Shown here one piece after another: positions 43,550-52,798 of a stretch of DNA of 64,000 nucleotides. Position numbers and translations under genes: made by a program. A model generated the notes under the pieces. The model had not been told where the DNA came from. It did no database searches and worked only from the letters and a program-made list of their open reading frames with translations. Position 1 is the first letter of the stretch. Each line of letters begins with the position of its first letter. Source of the DNA: an uncultured bacterium (GTDB lineage Bacteria > Bacillota > Clostridia > Lachnospirales > Lachnospiraceae); NCBI GenBank assembly GCA_947073545.1, contig CAMTMP010000019.1, positions 1 to 64,000 of the forward strand, in the 5' to 3' direction.

Positions 43550-43568
43550 CAGGAGGGAGGAAAAGAGC

Positions 43569-44039
43569 ATGAATAGCATGAATGAAGTAGAAGAATTAAG
43601 GCCGGTGGGAGAAACCACACAGTTTATCGTGATAAAGCTTGGCGACGAGCAGTATGGCATCGATATCAAATACATAGATAACATTGTAAGAATGCAGCAC
43701 ATTACAAGGGTGCCGAAGGTGGACGACTATTTGAAGGGCGTGATCAATCTGCGCGGGGAGGTGATTCCCGTTATGAGCATCCGAATCAAGATGGGGCTTG
43801 AAAGGGACGTGGAAACGAAGTCCAGCAGGATCATCATACTGAAGCTGGAACAGCAGGGAACCATCGGCGTAATCGTCGATGAGGTCAGAGAGGTTGTGAC
43901 GCTGGAGAACGACAGAATTGAGAAAGTGGCTTATGACTCGAAAGATGAGAACGCGAATTTCCTCTGTGGAGTCGGAAAAAGCGACGGGGGATTGATCTCC
44001 CTGCTTGATTTAAATTCGGTTGTGCTGGAAAGTGTATAG
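43569..44039 (+). CDS. cheW: Chemotaxis coupling protein CheW
   Basis: CheW links receptors to CheA. The 156-residue protein has FIVIKLGDEQYGIDI, the core VPKVDDYLKGVINLRGEVIPV and a C-terminal strand LISLLDLNSVV. A typical single-domain CheW. The ribosome site is GGAGG, and the gene lies 19 bp after cheA. Confidence 0.96.
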   Translation: MNSMNEVEELRPVGETTQFIVIKLGDEQYGIDIKYIDNIVRMQHITRVPKVDDYLKGVINLRGEVIPVMSIRIKMGLERDVETKSSRIIILKLEQQGTIGVIVDEVREVVTLENDRIEKVAYDSKDENANFLCGVGKSDGGLISLLDLNSVVLESV

Positions 44040-44050
44040 GAGGAGCGATA

Positions 44051-44668
44051 GTGGGCGAAATCTGTTTAGACGAAATGTCAAATGAGTATTTTGACATTCT
44101 GAAAGAGTTGGGAAATATCGGCGCCGGAAATGCGACCACTGCTTTGGCACAAATGATGCAGTGTAAGGTGGATATGGCAGTTCCCAAGGTACAGCTTTTG
44201 GAGTTTAAGGAGCTGGGCGAGGCTATGGTCGGCGAGGAGACGGTCATGGCGGGTATCTACCTCGGCATAGAGGGCGATATCAAAGGCAGTATTATGTTCC
44301 TGTTGGAAAAGGCGGCGGCAAAGCATTTGGTCGGCAAGCTGATGGGGATGGAGTCGGAAGGCGAAGAGTTTTCCGAGATGGAGTTTTCCGCGTTGAAAGA
44401 GGTAGGAAACATCATCACCGGCTCTTACTTAAATTCCCTCTCAAGCATCACCAATCTGGCTATTTATCCTTCTGTGCCGGATTTGACGGTGGATATGGCG
44501 GGCGCGATTTTGAGTGTACCGGCGATTGAGTTTGCCGCTCTTGGCGACAGAATGCTGATGATTCAGACGCAGTTTTTTGACGAGATGGTATTAGACGGGT
44601 ATTTTATCCTGATTCCCGATCTGGATTCCTATGGCAGGATGCTTAAGGCGTTGGGAATTAATATCTGA
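44051..44668 (+). CDS. cheC: CheY-P phosphatase CheC
   Basis: CheC dephosphorylates CheY-P and is activated by CheD. The 205-residue protein has both phosphatase motifs: LKELGNIGAGNATTALAQM near the N-terminus and LKEVGNIITGSYLNSLSS in the second half. The start is GTG 44051 after AGGAGG, which overlaps the cheW stop. Confidence 0.95.
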   Translation: MGEICLDEMSNEYFDILKELGNIGAGNATTALAQMMQCKVDMAVPKVQLLEFKELGEAMVGEETVMAGIYLGIEGDIKGSIMFLLEKAAAKHLVGKLMGMESEGEEFSEMEFSALKEVGNIITGSYLNSLSSITNLAIYPSVPDLTVDMAGAILSVPAIEFAALGDRMLMIQTQFFDEMVLDGYFILIPDLDSYGRMLKALGINI

Positions 44669-44725
44669 TCGGACGGTTGATGTGGATATAGATTTAAAAT
44701 AGTGTGAACGGGAGAACGCGGTGTT

Positions 44726-45211
44726 ATGAGTGTAGAGATAAAGGTCGGAATGGCCGACTTAAATGTGTGCGTCAGTCCTGACAGGATAACAACTCTGGGA
44801 CTGGGATCCTGTGTAGGTATTGCGCTCCGCGATCCGGTCACGAAGATCGGCGGGCTGGCGCATATTATGCTTCCGGATTCTTCGACGATTCGCAACAACT
44901 CCAATATACCGAAGTTTGCTGATACGGGAATAGAAGAGTTGGTGAAGCAGGTGACCAGAAGAGGAGCGAACAGAAGCCGTCTGGTCGCCAAGATTGCGGG
45001 CGGCGCACAGATGTTTGGCTTTAACAGTAACAGCGAGATGGTTCGTGTGGGAGAGAGAAATGTGCAGGCGACCAAAAAGAAATTGGCGCAGCTTCGCATT
45101 CCGATTCTGGCGGAGGATACCGGTAAAAATTTCGGGAGAACGGTTATTTTTTATCCTGAAACCGGAGATTTTGTAATCAGGGCAGTGGGTAAGCAGGAAT
45201 ACAAGATCTGA
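44726..45211 (+). CDS. cheD: Chemoreceptor glutamine deamidase CheD
   Basis: CheD deamidates receptor glutamines and activates CheC. The 161-residue protein carries the catalytic pair C29 (LGLGSCVGIALRD) and H46 (GGLAHIMLPDS). The family C-terminus, FGRTVIFYPETGDFVIR, is present. It is adjacent to cheC, its binding partner. Confidence 0.95.
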   Translation: MSVEIKVGMADLNVCVSPDRITTLGLGSCVGIALRDPVTKIGGLAHIMLPDSSTIRNNSNIPKFADTGIEELVKQVTRRGANRSRLVAKIAGGAQMFGFNSNSEMVRVGERNVQATKKKLAQLRIPILAEDTGKNFGRTVIFYPETGDFVIRAVGKQEYKI

Positions 45212-45280
45212 TCTGAAGGAAGAATATATGTCGGAAGAGGGAAAAAATAGAAGATAGGAAGATAATGGAAGGGTAACGAA

Positions 45281-45673
45281 GTGGACTGGGAAGAAAAGAA
45301 CAGCGAAGAAGCGGCGGAAACTCCCGAGACGGGGGAGGAGCCGGAGGAAGGGCTTGGGCCGGAGGAAGAAATTGAGACTGCGGCCCAGCGTGAGGCAAGG
45401 GAAAAGAGGGAGGAAGAGGAGAGACAAGCGAAGGCGAGAAAGCGTAGATTGATCCCTCCTTTTGTCATGTTACTTGCCGGAGCGGTTGTCAGTATTACCA
45501 TGCGGATTTTAGCTTATGATTTGCAGACGATGCTGATTGTTTTGCTGTGCGTGCTGCTCGGGTTTTATTTTGTCGGAAGAATCCTGCAGATCATGCTGGA
45601 TCGGTTTGAACAGCAGATAGAGGAGGCCCACATGGAGGAGGGCGAGGTTATAGAAAAGGAACCTGAGGAGTAG
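45281..45673 (+). CDS. Small membrane protein between cheD and sigma-28
   Basis: The 130-residue protein has a very acidic N-terminus (Glu-rich, residues 1-45), a basic patch (AKARKRRL), two likely membrane segments (about 50-68 and 75-95) and an acidic C-terminal helix. The start is GTG 45281, after AAGGG. I do not recognise a named family. The charge layout suggests both ends are cytoplasmic. Its place in the operon suggests a link to motility only by association. Confidence 0.75.
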   Translation: MDWEEKNSEEAAETPETGEEPEEGLGPEEEIETAAQREAREKREEEERQAKARKRRLIPPFVMLLAGAVVSITMRILAYDLQTMLIVLLCVLLGFYFVGRILQIMLDRFEQQIEEAHMEEGEVIEKEPEE

Positions 45674-45702
45674 AATAACAAAAAAACGAGTAGGGACTCA
45701 AA

Positions 45703-46488
45703 ATGGACGATACAGGCAAAAAGAAACTCTGGGAGGAGTACGCAGGTAACAGATCCCCGGAGGTACGGGAAAAGATCATATTGGAATACGCGCCTTTGGT
45801 GAAGGTGGTGGCCGGACGTCTCAGCATGTACCTCGGCTACAATGTCGAGTACGAGGATCTTGTGAGTTACGGGATATTCGGGCTGATCGATGCCATTGAT
45901 AAGTTTGACTGCATGAAGGACGTCAAGTTTGAGACCTATGCCAGTCTGAGAATACGGGGAGCGATACTCGATCAGATCCGAAAAATGGATTGGATACCGC
46001 GAACCATCAGGCAGAAACAGAGGCGGATCGATGCGGCCATTAAAGAGATTGAGACGCAGTACGGCAGGAGCGCCACGGATGAGGAAATTGCAAAGATTCT
46101 GGGTATAACGGATGAGGAGTATCTTGACTGGCAGTCCCAAATGAAAATCACCAGTGTGGTGTCCCTGAATGAGTTTTTAGAACAGGGGAGTGAAGTTTCC
46201 AATGAAGCGGGGAGCACGAGAAGTGCGGCCTTTGATTCGCCGGAAGAGATTCTGGAGAGGGACGAACTAAAGAAGATGCTCGTACAGGCTCTTGAGCTTT
46301 TGACGGAAAAGGAGCGCAAGGTGATTCTTCTCTATTACTACGAGGATCTGACGCTGAAGGAGATCAGTAATATTCTGGAGGTGTCAGAGTCGAGAATTTC
46401 CCAGTTACACACCAGAGCGCTGCAGAAAATGAGGGGAAGAATGGGGGACTACATCGGCATTCTCATAGATACGGAAAAGAGAAAGTAA
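45703..46488 (+). CDS. fliA: Flagellar sigma factor sigma-28 (FliA/SigD/WhiG family)
   Basis: This sigma factor directs transcription of late flagellar, chemotaxis and autolysin genes. The 261-residue protein has the FliA-family region 2 (EDLVSYGIFGLIDAIDKFD, then VKFETYASLRIRGAILDQIRKMDW in two parts) and region 4 with YEDLTLKEISNILEVSESRISQLH as the helix-turn-helix. It is near the end of the operon, as sigD is in B. subtilis. No anti-sigma FlgM gene is in the window. Confidence 0.96.
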   Translation: MDDTGKKKLWEEYAGNRSPEVREKIILEYAPLVKVVAGRLSMYLGYNVEYEDLVSYGIFGLIDAIDKFDCMKDVKFETYASLRIRGAILDQIRKMDWIPRTIRQKQRRIDAAIKEIETQYGRSATDEEIAKILGITDEEYLDWQSQMKITSVVSLNEFLEQGSEVSNEAGSTRSAAFDSPEEILERDELKKMLVQALELLTEKERKVILLYYYEDLTLKEISNILEVSESRISQLHTRALQKMRGRMGDYIGILIDTEKRK

Positions 46489-46502
46489 AAACAGGGGGGT
46501 AT

Positions 46503-48092
46503 ATGAACGGATATTTCAGATTGGTGAACAGGGAGGGGGCATCGTTGCTTAAGCTGTTTCCGCCGACAGGGGAGGGGAGACCGGTAGATATAAGCGATGT
46601 GGCTGAGTATCTGGTGATGAAGGAGTATACCTGTGATCTGCCTGTGCTTAAGCGGGCGGTGGAGAGCGCGGGGAGAGAGGTGCGGGAGATCCGTCTCGGA
46701 AATGAGAAGCGATTTCCGGAGAGAGAATGTTATAAGCTGAGAATCGGGCCTGATAAGATGCAGGCCTTTGCGAAGTTCTATGCCGCTTCCGAGGATGGCG
46801 AAGATATGACGGCCGAAGAAATGATCAAAGATCTGGAACTTCGGGGGATTAAGTACGGCATCCGCAAGGAGGCCATTGCGGGATTTTTTGCGAAACGGAA
46901 TTATCTGGAGGAGATTCTGGTTGCCGAGGGGCGTGAACCTGTTCAGGGAAAAAACGCTTTTATAGAATATAAGTTTAATACGGATAAAAGGGCGAAGCCT
47001 GCGCTGAAGGAGGATGGGAGCGTAGATTTTTTCCATTTGAATATACTAAACCATTGCAGAAAAGGAGACGTTCTGGCGGTTCTGCATGTGGAGGTGCCAG
47101 GCGAAGCGGGGGAGGATATTTCGGGCAACCGGATTGCGCCCGCTGAAGTGCGGAAAGAAACCTTGAAATTCGGGCATAATATCGAGATTTCTAAAGACCG
47201 CACCGTGCTCACCGCGCAGGTGAATGGGCATGTAGAGCTGGTGGAAGGATCGGTTTTTGTCTCCGATGAACTTATGGTGGAGAATGTGGATAATTCCACA
47301 GGTAATATTGATTATGAGGGAAGCGTGCAGATAAACGGCAATGTGGCCACGAATTTTCAGGTGAAGGCCAAGGGCGATATCGTGGTAAACGGTGTTGTGG
47401 AAGGCGCGCAGCTTATGGCGGGCGGCAATATTATCATCGCCAGAGGCATGAACGGTATGGGGCGCGGCGTTCTGAAAGCGGGCGGCAATATCGTGGCGAA
47501 ATTTCTGGAAAATGCCACTGCGGAGGCGGATGGGTACGTGTCGTCCGAGTCTATTCTGCACAGCAAGGTAACGGCCGGAGGAGAGGTCAATGTGGACGGC
47601 CGCCGCGGATTTATTACAGGCGGAAAGGTGTGTGCGACAGGAAGCATCAATGTGAAAACGCTTGGTTCGGAGATGGGGGCGGACACCATTGTGGAGGTGG
47701 GAACCGATCCCAAGCTTAAGGCGCGCCTGACCCAGCTACAAAAGCAGATTGCGGATGATACCAAGCTTTTGCAGACGGTGCAGCCCACGCTGATATCCGC
47801 GAAACAAAAGCTGGCCAAAGGCGCCAAGCTGAGTCCGGAGCAGATTCAGCAGATACAGTCTATGGCGGCGTTAAATAAGCAGAAGACGGACGCCGTAACG
47901 GCGGCAAATCAAGAGATTGAGGAATTAAAGAAGCAGATGACGAGCGCTTCGGGGGCTGCGGTGCGCGTGAAAGGGGAGGTGTACCCCGGTACACGGATCT
48001 GTATTGGCGACGTTTCCATGGTGGTTCAGAAGACCACACATTATTGTCGTTTCATCAGAGAGCGCGGCGACGTGAAAATGGCGCCGTTCTAG
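46503..48092 (+). CDS. FapA family polymer-like beta-solenoid protein (DUF342)
   Basis: The 529-residue protein matches the FapA/DUF342 family. An N-terminal alpha/beta domain is followed by a central right-handed beta-helix with glycine-rich turns (GNVATNFQVKAKGDIVVNGV, LMAGGNIIIARGMNG, VLKAGGNIVAKFLENA), then a coiled-coil region (about 395-475) and a final beta part (VKGEVYPGTRICIGDVS). DUF342 proteins are common next to fla/che genes in Firmicutes and spirochaetes; the function is not settled. The ribosome site is a run of Gs in AGGGGGG. Confidence 0.9.
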   Translation: MNGYFRLVNREGASLLKLFPPTGEGRPVDISDVAEYLVMKEYTCDLPVLKRAVESAGREVREIRLGNEKRFPERECYKLRIGPDKMQAFAKFYAASEDGEDMTAEEMIKDLELRGIKYGIRKEAIAGFFAKRNYLEEILVAEGREPVQGKNAFIEYKFNTDKRAKPALKEDGSVDFFHLNILNHCRKGDVLAVLHVEVPGEAGEDISGNRIAPAEVRKETLKFGHNIEISKDRTVLTAQVNGHVELVEGSVFVSDELMVENVDNSTGNIDYEGSVQINGNVATNFQVKAKGDIVVNGVVEGAQLMAGGNIIIARGMNGMGRGVLKAGGNIVAKFLENATAEADGYVSSESILHSKVTAGGEVNVDGRRGFITGGKVCATGSINVKTLGSEMGADTIVEVGTDPKLKARLTQLQKQIADDTKLLQTVQPTLISAKQKLAKGAKLSPEQIQQIQSMAALNKQKTDAVTAANQEIEELKKQMTSASGAAVRVKGEVYPGTRICIGDVSMVVQKTTHYCRFIRERGDVKMAPF

Positions 48093-48124
48093 CATGCGGG
48101 AAAGAGACAGAAGGGGGAGAAGCT

Positions 48125-48442
48125 ATGGCAATAGGATTTGTGGAGATGCAGGGACAGATCACAAGGGCACAGGACTTTACGACTGTCAAGCATAATGAAG
48201 ATACGAAAGGGCTGGTAGATCAATCTAATTTCGGGCAGCAGATGACCAGGCAGGTGGAGAAGCAGACACAGCGGGTTAACGAAAAGAATAAGATGGAAAA
48301 CCGCCAGAAAAAATTCGACGCGAAGGAAAAAGGGAGCAACGAATACCACGGAGACGGCGGCCAAAGCAAAAAAAAGACAAAAAAGGACCCTGACGGCAAG
48401 GTACTTTTAAAGGGTGTGAGTACCTTTGAAATTTCGGGGTAG
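48125..48442 (+). CDS. Small conserved flagellar-operon protein
   Basis: The 105-residue protein has no membrane segment. The N-terminus MAIGFVEMQGQITRAQDF resembles short motility-operon proteins found in this position in related Clostridia. The rest is strongly basic and charged (Lys, Gln, Glu), and is probably disordered or coiled-coil. Start ATG 48125 follows GGGGGAG. I cannot assign a function. Confidence 0.75.
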   Translation: MAIGFVEMQGQITRAQDFTTVKHNEDTKGLVDQSNFGQQMTRQVEKQTQRVNEKNKMENRQKKFDAKEKGSNEYHGDGGQSKKKTKKDPDGKVLLKGVSTFEISG

Positions 48443-48481
48443 TCTCCGAAAGCAAGAAGCCTGATTAGGAAAGGGAGAAAC

Positions 48482-49678
48482 ATGAGTGTAATAGAGATCG
48501 TTCTGATTATCATTGGGGCAGGGATATTTCTTTTGGGATATTTTCTGCCGGCAGGGAAGAAGGACGCGGATGAGGAAGTACAGTTAATCAGCGAGGCCGA
48601 GATCAGGAAGCTGGTGGAGGGGGAGACGGAAACAGTAAGGGAAAAAGTTTCCGATATTGTGGACGAGACCATCGGTTATTCGATAGAGAAGACGGAGCGC
48701 GCCATGGAGCGTGTGGCCAATGAAAAGATTATGGCAATCAACGAGTATTCGGATACCGTGCTGGAGGAAATCAATAAAAACCATAAGGAAGTGACTTTTC
48801 TCTACGATATGCTCAATGACAAGCATGAGACGCTGATGGCGGATATCGGGGAAGCAAGTCAGGTTACGGATGAGATCAGGCAGACAGTGCGCGACGCGGA
48901 AATTACGGCGCAGGAGACGGCGAATAAGGCTAAGGCAGCCGAGGAAGCAGCAGAAGGCGCTCTGATGCGGATTCATCATGCGGAAAGTTCAGCCAGAGAG
49001 GCGCAGGAGGCCGTGCAGGAGGCGGTACAGTCCGTGATGGGCGCGGTGGAAGATACCCGGACGGATCTTTTGTCGATCCACAGTGCGGGGACATATTCGC
49101 CGGAGGTGGTGGAAGAAGTGCAGGAGGCACGGGTCATCCCGGCAGCGGCGGAGGAAGAGCCGTTTTATGAGCCTGTTTCCGCGGAGCCGGAGGCTGATGT
49201 GGAGGAAGTTGACTTCCGGCCGATCAATCCCAGACGTGTGGAGATTATCCATGAGCCGGAGGCCGATTATGTGGCTGAGGAGCCAGAGCTTTCCACAAGT
49301 GCGGCATTTGCTGAGATGGGTATTTTGGGGAAACGGGAACCGGAAGCCGGAAGGGAGTCTGGCGGTTTTTGGAGCAACAGAGAATTTGGAGCCAGAGAAC
49401 CGGGAATCGGCAGAGAGTTTGGTGTCGGAGATTCAGGGGGCAGCAGAGACTTTGGCGGTAGAAGGGAACCCGTGGCTATGCCTGCTTCCACACCTGTGCA
49501 GGAGGAGCCGCGCGGGGTGGACATCCGCTTTGCCAGAGGAAAAGATAACGGACGTAACAGTAATGAGAGGATTTTGGAGCTTCACAAAGCGGGCAAGTCC
49601 AATATGGCGATCGCAAAGGAACTCGGACTTGGTCTCGGAGAGGTGAAACTGGTGATAGACCTGTTTGAGGGTGTGTAG
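48482..49678 (+). CDS. SwrB/YlxL-like protein with N-terminal anchor and DUF6115-type C-terminus
   Basis: The 398-residue protein has one membrane helix at residues 2-22 (VIEIVLIIIGAGIFLLGYFL) and a long coiled coil (about 40-200). An acidic region follows, then a Gly/Arg/Phe-rich stretch with repeated REFG, RDFGG and GRESG (about 285-335). The C-terminal helical domain is NERILELHKAGKSNMAIAKE, then LGLGLGEVKLVIDLF, resembling DUF6115. Anchor, coiled coil and C-terminal helix-turn-helix-like tail, together with a position between sigma-28 and rpsB, match B. subtilis SwrB (YlxL), an activator of flagellar export. SwrB is much shorter, so the orthology is inference. Confidence 0.7.
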   Translation: MSVIEIVLIIIGAGIFLLGYFLPAGKKDADEEVQLISEAEIRKLVEGETETVREKVSDIVDETIGYSIEKTERAMERVANEKIMAINEYSDTVLEEINKNHKEVTFLYDMLNDKHETLMADIGEASQVTDEIRQTVRDAEITAQETANKAKAAEEAAEGALMRIHHAESSAREAQEAVQEAVQSVMGAVEDTRTDLLSIHSAGTYSPEVVEEVQEARVIPAAAEEEPFYEPVSAEPEADVEEVDFRPINPRRVEIIHEPEADYVAEEPELSTSAAFAEMGILGKREPEAGRESGGFWSNREFGAREPGIGREFGVGDSGGSRDFGGRREPVAMPASTPVQEEPRGVDIRFARGKDNGRNSNERILELHKAGKSNMAIAKELGLGLGEVKLVIDLFEGV

Positions 49679-49679
49679 G

Positions 49680-50393
49680 ATGGAGAAAAAATACTATTTC
49701 CGTGGTCTCGGTCTGGGAATTATAGTAACAGCCCTTATTATGGGCGTTGCGCTGCCGGGCGGCGAAAACAAGGCGAAAATGACTGACGACGAGGTGATTG
49801 CCCGGGCAAAAGAACTGGGTATGATTGAAGATTCCCGGCTGCTTGAACCTTCTTTGGAGAAAAATGAGGAGGATGGGCAGGACGATGCGGCGGCGCCTGT
49901 GCAGAAGGATAACGCTGTCAAAAAGGACGATCCGGTGAAAAAGGATACAGCGGTGGAGAGGGAAGAGGCGGAAGAAAAGGAGACGGTGAGCACGCCGGAG
50001 CCTCTGCAGACGGAGACGGATGAAACGGCAGACGCGGCAAAAAAGCCTGCGGAGACGGAGAATCCGAAGGCGGATGTGGGCCAGAAGTCTTCCGAAATGA
50101 AGCCGTCCGCCGACACCAATGAAATGACAAAGCAGGATGAGGATGTTCCAAAGCAGGATGCAGAGACGAAGCCCTCTGCGGGCGGGACAAAGAGCGTAAC
50201 CATAGCGAGCGGTGACGGTTCTTTTACGGTGGCAAAAAAGCTGGCGGAGGCGGGTGTTGTGAGTTCCGCGGATGCCTATGATGATTATTTATGTGCGAAC
50301 GGGTATGATAAGAAACTCAGAACCGGCACATTTAAGATTCCGGCGGATGCCGATGAGGAGCAGGTTGCCAGAATTGTGACAGGCCAGGAATAA
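49680..50393 (+). CDS. Membrane-anchored MltG-like protein lacking the catalytic domain
   Basis: The 237-residue protein has an N-terminal membrane helix (GLGLGIIVTALIMGVALPGG, about 9-28), a disordered linker rich in Lys, Asp, Glu and Pro (about 50-165) and a C-terminal YceG/MltG LysM-like domain (VTIASGDGSFTVAKKLAEAG to LRTGTFKIPADADEEQVARIVTG). In full MltG, a lytic transglycosylase domain would follow; here the protein ends. It may bind glycan strands without cutting them. The start overlaps closely with the upstream stop (1 bp apart). Confidence 0.75.
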   Translation: MEKKYYFRGLGLGIIVTALIMGVALPGGENKAKMTDDEVIARAKELGMIEDSRLLEPSLEKNEEDGQDDAAAPVQKDNAVKKDDPVKKDTAVEREEAEEKETVSTPEPLQTETDETADAAKKPAETENPKADVGQKSSEMKPSADTNEMTKQDEDVPKQDAETKPSAGGTKSVTIASGDGSFTVAKKLAEAGVVSSADAYDDYLCANGYDKKLRTGTFKIPADADEEQVARIVTGQE

Positions 50394-50425
50394 CGTGAAG
50401 CGGCAGAGAAAAGAGGAGAGACAGT

Positions 50426-52510
50426 ATGAAATCGATTAAGGCTAGAGTTTTGGCGACGGTGATTGTATGTACTCTGCTGACATCCCTTATTTGCGGCGGC
50501 GTCAGTATCATTAATTCCAGAAAAACCGTATATCAGGATTCCCAGAAGGAAATGCAGTATGCATGTACCAATCAGGCGGATGCGCTCAACGCGCAGATGA
50601 GCAGGGTGGAGCAGTCCGTCAACACGGCATATAATGTTGCGCTGCAGCAGCTTACGGATGTGCAGGCCTTTAAGACGGATAAGGCTTATGTAGACGCTTT
50701 TAATGTGATCATGGAACAGATGCTCTATGAGATCGGCGGCAATACGGAGGGCGCTCTGACGGCATACATCCGTTATAATCCGGAATTTACGGAGCCGGAC
50801 AGCGGCGTATTCTGGAGCCGGGGCAGTGATGCGGAAAACTTCGAAGCGCTTGTCCCCACTGATTTTTCCATGTATTCCCCGGATGACCTGGAGCACGTGG
50901 GATGGTATTACATACCCGTAAAGAACGGGAAGCCGACATGGATGGACCCTTACCTGAATTCCAATATTAACGTTTATATGGTGTCCTATGTCATTCCCAT
51001 CGTCGTGGAAGGGGAGTCCATCGGTATTATCGGTATGGATATTGCCTTTGACAAGTTCACGACGACGGTGGATCATGCGACAGTGTTTGAGACCGGTTCC
51101 GCTTTTCTGGTGGACGCCCACGGCAATATTGCTTATCATAAGGAGATAGAGGCGGGAACCCCGGTGACACAGGCTGAGGCATCCGGCGTTATGGCCGGGG
51201 CGCTGGCGGATTCGGCCATGGAGGGACTGACGGTTAACTATATCTATCAGGGGCAGGAAAAGGACATGTGTTACAGAACCCTGATCAACGGCATGCAGTA
51301 TGTGCTGACGGCGCCGGAATCCGAAATGAAGAGCGCGGCCAGCCGTATCACCATGCTGATTATGATAGGTATGCTCATCGCCGTAGCGATCTCCGCGGTG
51401 ATCGGCGTAATTATGGGGCTGGTGATTACCAGACCGATCACGCAGATTAACGATATCGTGTCAGAGACGGCCGAATTTAATTTCTCGAAGAATGAGAACA
51501 GCGATAAGCTCTGTAAGAGGCAGGACGAGAGCGGCAGTATGGCCAATTCGCTAAGAGAGATGCGTGCCAGCCTTCGCGGTATGGTGCAGGATATCAAGAG
51601 GACTTACTCGGATTTGGATGATACGCTGGAGAAGCTCTCCGATACCACCGAGCAGGTGAAAGGCATGAGCGGAGAGAATACGGAGACGATGCTGGGACTT
51701 GCGGCGGCGATGCAGGAGACGGCGGCGTCTATGGAAACTGTCAACCATACCGTGAACCAGATCAAGGAACGCGCGCAGGTGATCAGGGATAACTCTCTGG
51801 AGGGAGAAAAGACGTCTCTGGAGAGCAGGCGCCGCGCGGACAATTTAAAAGATACGACGGGCGAAGCCCAGAATAAGACCACGCAGATGTACCGCGGTGT
51901 GCAGGAGAAGAGCGCGTCGGCTATGGAACAGGCGCGTGCGGTGGAGAAGATCAACCAGCTCACCCAGTCCATTCTGGACATTTCCGGACAGACGAATCTG
52001 CTTGCTTTAAACGCGTCTATCGAAGCGGCGAGAGCGGGTGAGGCGGGCAGAGGCTTTGCGGTGGTTGCCGACGAGATTGGCGGACTGGCAGCCCAGACTT
52101 CCTCCACGGTGAGCAATATCAACAACATCACCACTGAGGTTAATCAGGCGGTGGGCAATATGGAGTCCTGCTTACAGGAGATCCTTTCTTTCCTTGAGGG
52201 GACAGTACTGAAGGATTACAGTGATTTTATGGGCGTTGCGGAGAAGTATACGCAGGATGCCTCTGATTTCGAGAAAAATATGAAAGCAATTGGCTTTGAG
52301 GTGGAAACGCTCCTTTCGGCCATTGTGGAGATCGCGGAATCTGTCGACAGCATTACACTTATCGTTGTCGAAGCGGCCGACAATATCAGCAGCATAGCCC
52401 AGAAGTCGCAGGATGTGTCCAACCTTGTGGAGGGCAATTCGGCGCTGATGGAGACCAATTCAGAAAATGTGGTAAAGCTGAAAAATATCGTGGATATGTT
52501 TCATAATTAA
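50426..52510 (+). CDS. Methyl-accepting chemotaxis protein with Cache sensor
   Basis: The 694-residue chemoreceptor has membrane helices at about 8-28 and 305-335, with an extracellular Cache-type ligand domain between them ([37 protein letters not shown]). A HAMP-like segment follows, and a cytoplasmic signalling coil with the invariant tip [20 protein letters not shown] (near residue 525). The ligand is not predictable; the dCache fold often binds amino acids or organic acids. It lies after the operon end and before rpsB, and may be read through from the fla/che transcript. Confidence 0.93.
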   Translation: MKSIKARVLATVIVCTLLTSLICGGVSIINSRKTVYQDSQKEMQYACTNQADALNAQMSRVEQSVNTAYNVALQQLTDVQAFKTDKAYVDAFNVIMEQMLYEIGGNTEGALTAYIRYNPEFTEPDSGVFWSRGSDAENFEALVPTDFSMYSPDDLEHVGWYYIPVKNGKPTWMDPYLNSNINVYMVSYVIPIVVEGESIGIIGMDIAFDKFTTTVDHATVFETGSAFLVDAHGNIAYHKEIEAGTPVTQAEASGVMAGALADSAMEGLTVNYIYQGQEKDMCYRTLINGMQYVLTAPESEMKSAASRITMLIMIGMLIAVAISAVIGVIMGLVITRPITQINDIVSETAEFNFSKNENSDKLCKRQDESGSMANSLREMRASLRGMVQDIKRTYSDLDDTLEKLSDTTEQVKGMSGENTETMLGLAAAMQETAASMETVNHTVNQIKERAQVIRDNSLEGEKTSLESRRRADNLKDTTGEAQNKTTQMYRGVQEKSASAMEQARAVEKINQLTQSILDISGQTNLLALNASIEAARAGEAGRGFAVVADEIGGLAAQTSSTVSNINNITTEVNQAVGNMESCLQEILSFLEGTVLKDYSDFMGVAEKYTQDASDFEKNMKAIGFEVETLLSAIVEIAESVDSITLIVVEAADNISSIAQKSQDVSNLVEGNSALMETNSENVVKLKNIVDMFHN

Positions 52511-52512
52511 CA

Positions 52513-52575
52513 CGCGAAATTTAGTGCTTCTTTGCGAAATGTCCACTGGCATGAGCATTAGAAGCACTTTTCGCG
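52513..52575 (+). terminator. Hairpin terminator candidate after the chemoreceptor
   Basis: AGTGCTTCT (52523-52531) pairs with AGAAGCACT (52560-52568), extended by CGCGAAA (52513-52519) and TTTCGCG (52569-52575). Only four Ts follow the main stem. A second hairpin, CCCCCT/AGGGGG (52579-52596), with a T-rich run follows directly. Confidence 0.6.
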
Positions 52576-52585
52576 TTCCCCCCTA

Positions 52586-52614
52586 TTGCAAGGGGGATTC
52601 TTTTGTGTTATAGT
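52586..52614 (+). promoter_or_regulatory. Sigma-A-type promoter of rpsB-tsf
   Basis: TTGCAA (52586-52591) and TATAGT (52609-52614) have a 17-bp spacer. The -35 lies inside the CCCCCT/AGGGGG hairpin of the preceding terminator region. Confidence 0.75.
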
Positions 52615-52619
52615 ATTTA

Positions 52620-52798
52620 AGTATGCGCGATGCGCATGAATCCAACTAATCACATATATCCAGCCCATGCCGGTGCCCTTTTATGCGCGGAGGCACAGTG
52701 AAACCTGCTGCAGATGCAGCGTGTGCCCCGGAGCCTGATTGCGGGTGGCAGGGAGGCGCAAGATATATGGCAGACAACCAAACGGAGGTAGAAGAACT
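52620..52798 (+). promoter_or_regulatory. Structured leader of rpsB
   Basis: The roughly 180-nt untranslated leader has a 5' hairpin ATGCGC-GAT-GCGCAT (52623-52637). GGCAC at 52692-52696 can pair either with GTGCC (52673-52677) or, as GGCACA, with TGTGCC (52722-52727) around an inner GCTGC/GCAGC stem (52707-52720). The two pairings exclude each other. Ribosomal protein S2 leaders are autoregulated in several bacteria, so this may be such an element. Confidence 0.5.
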
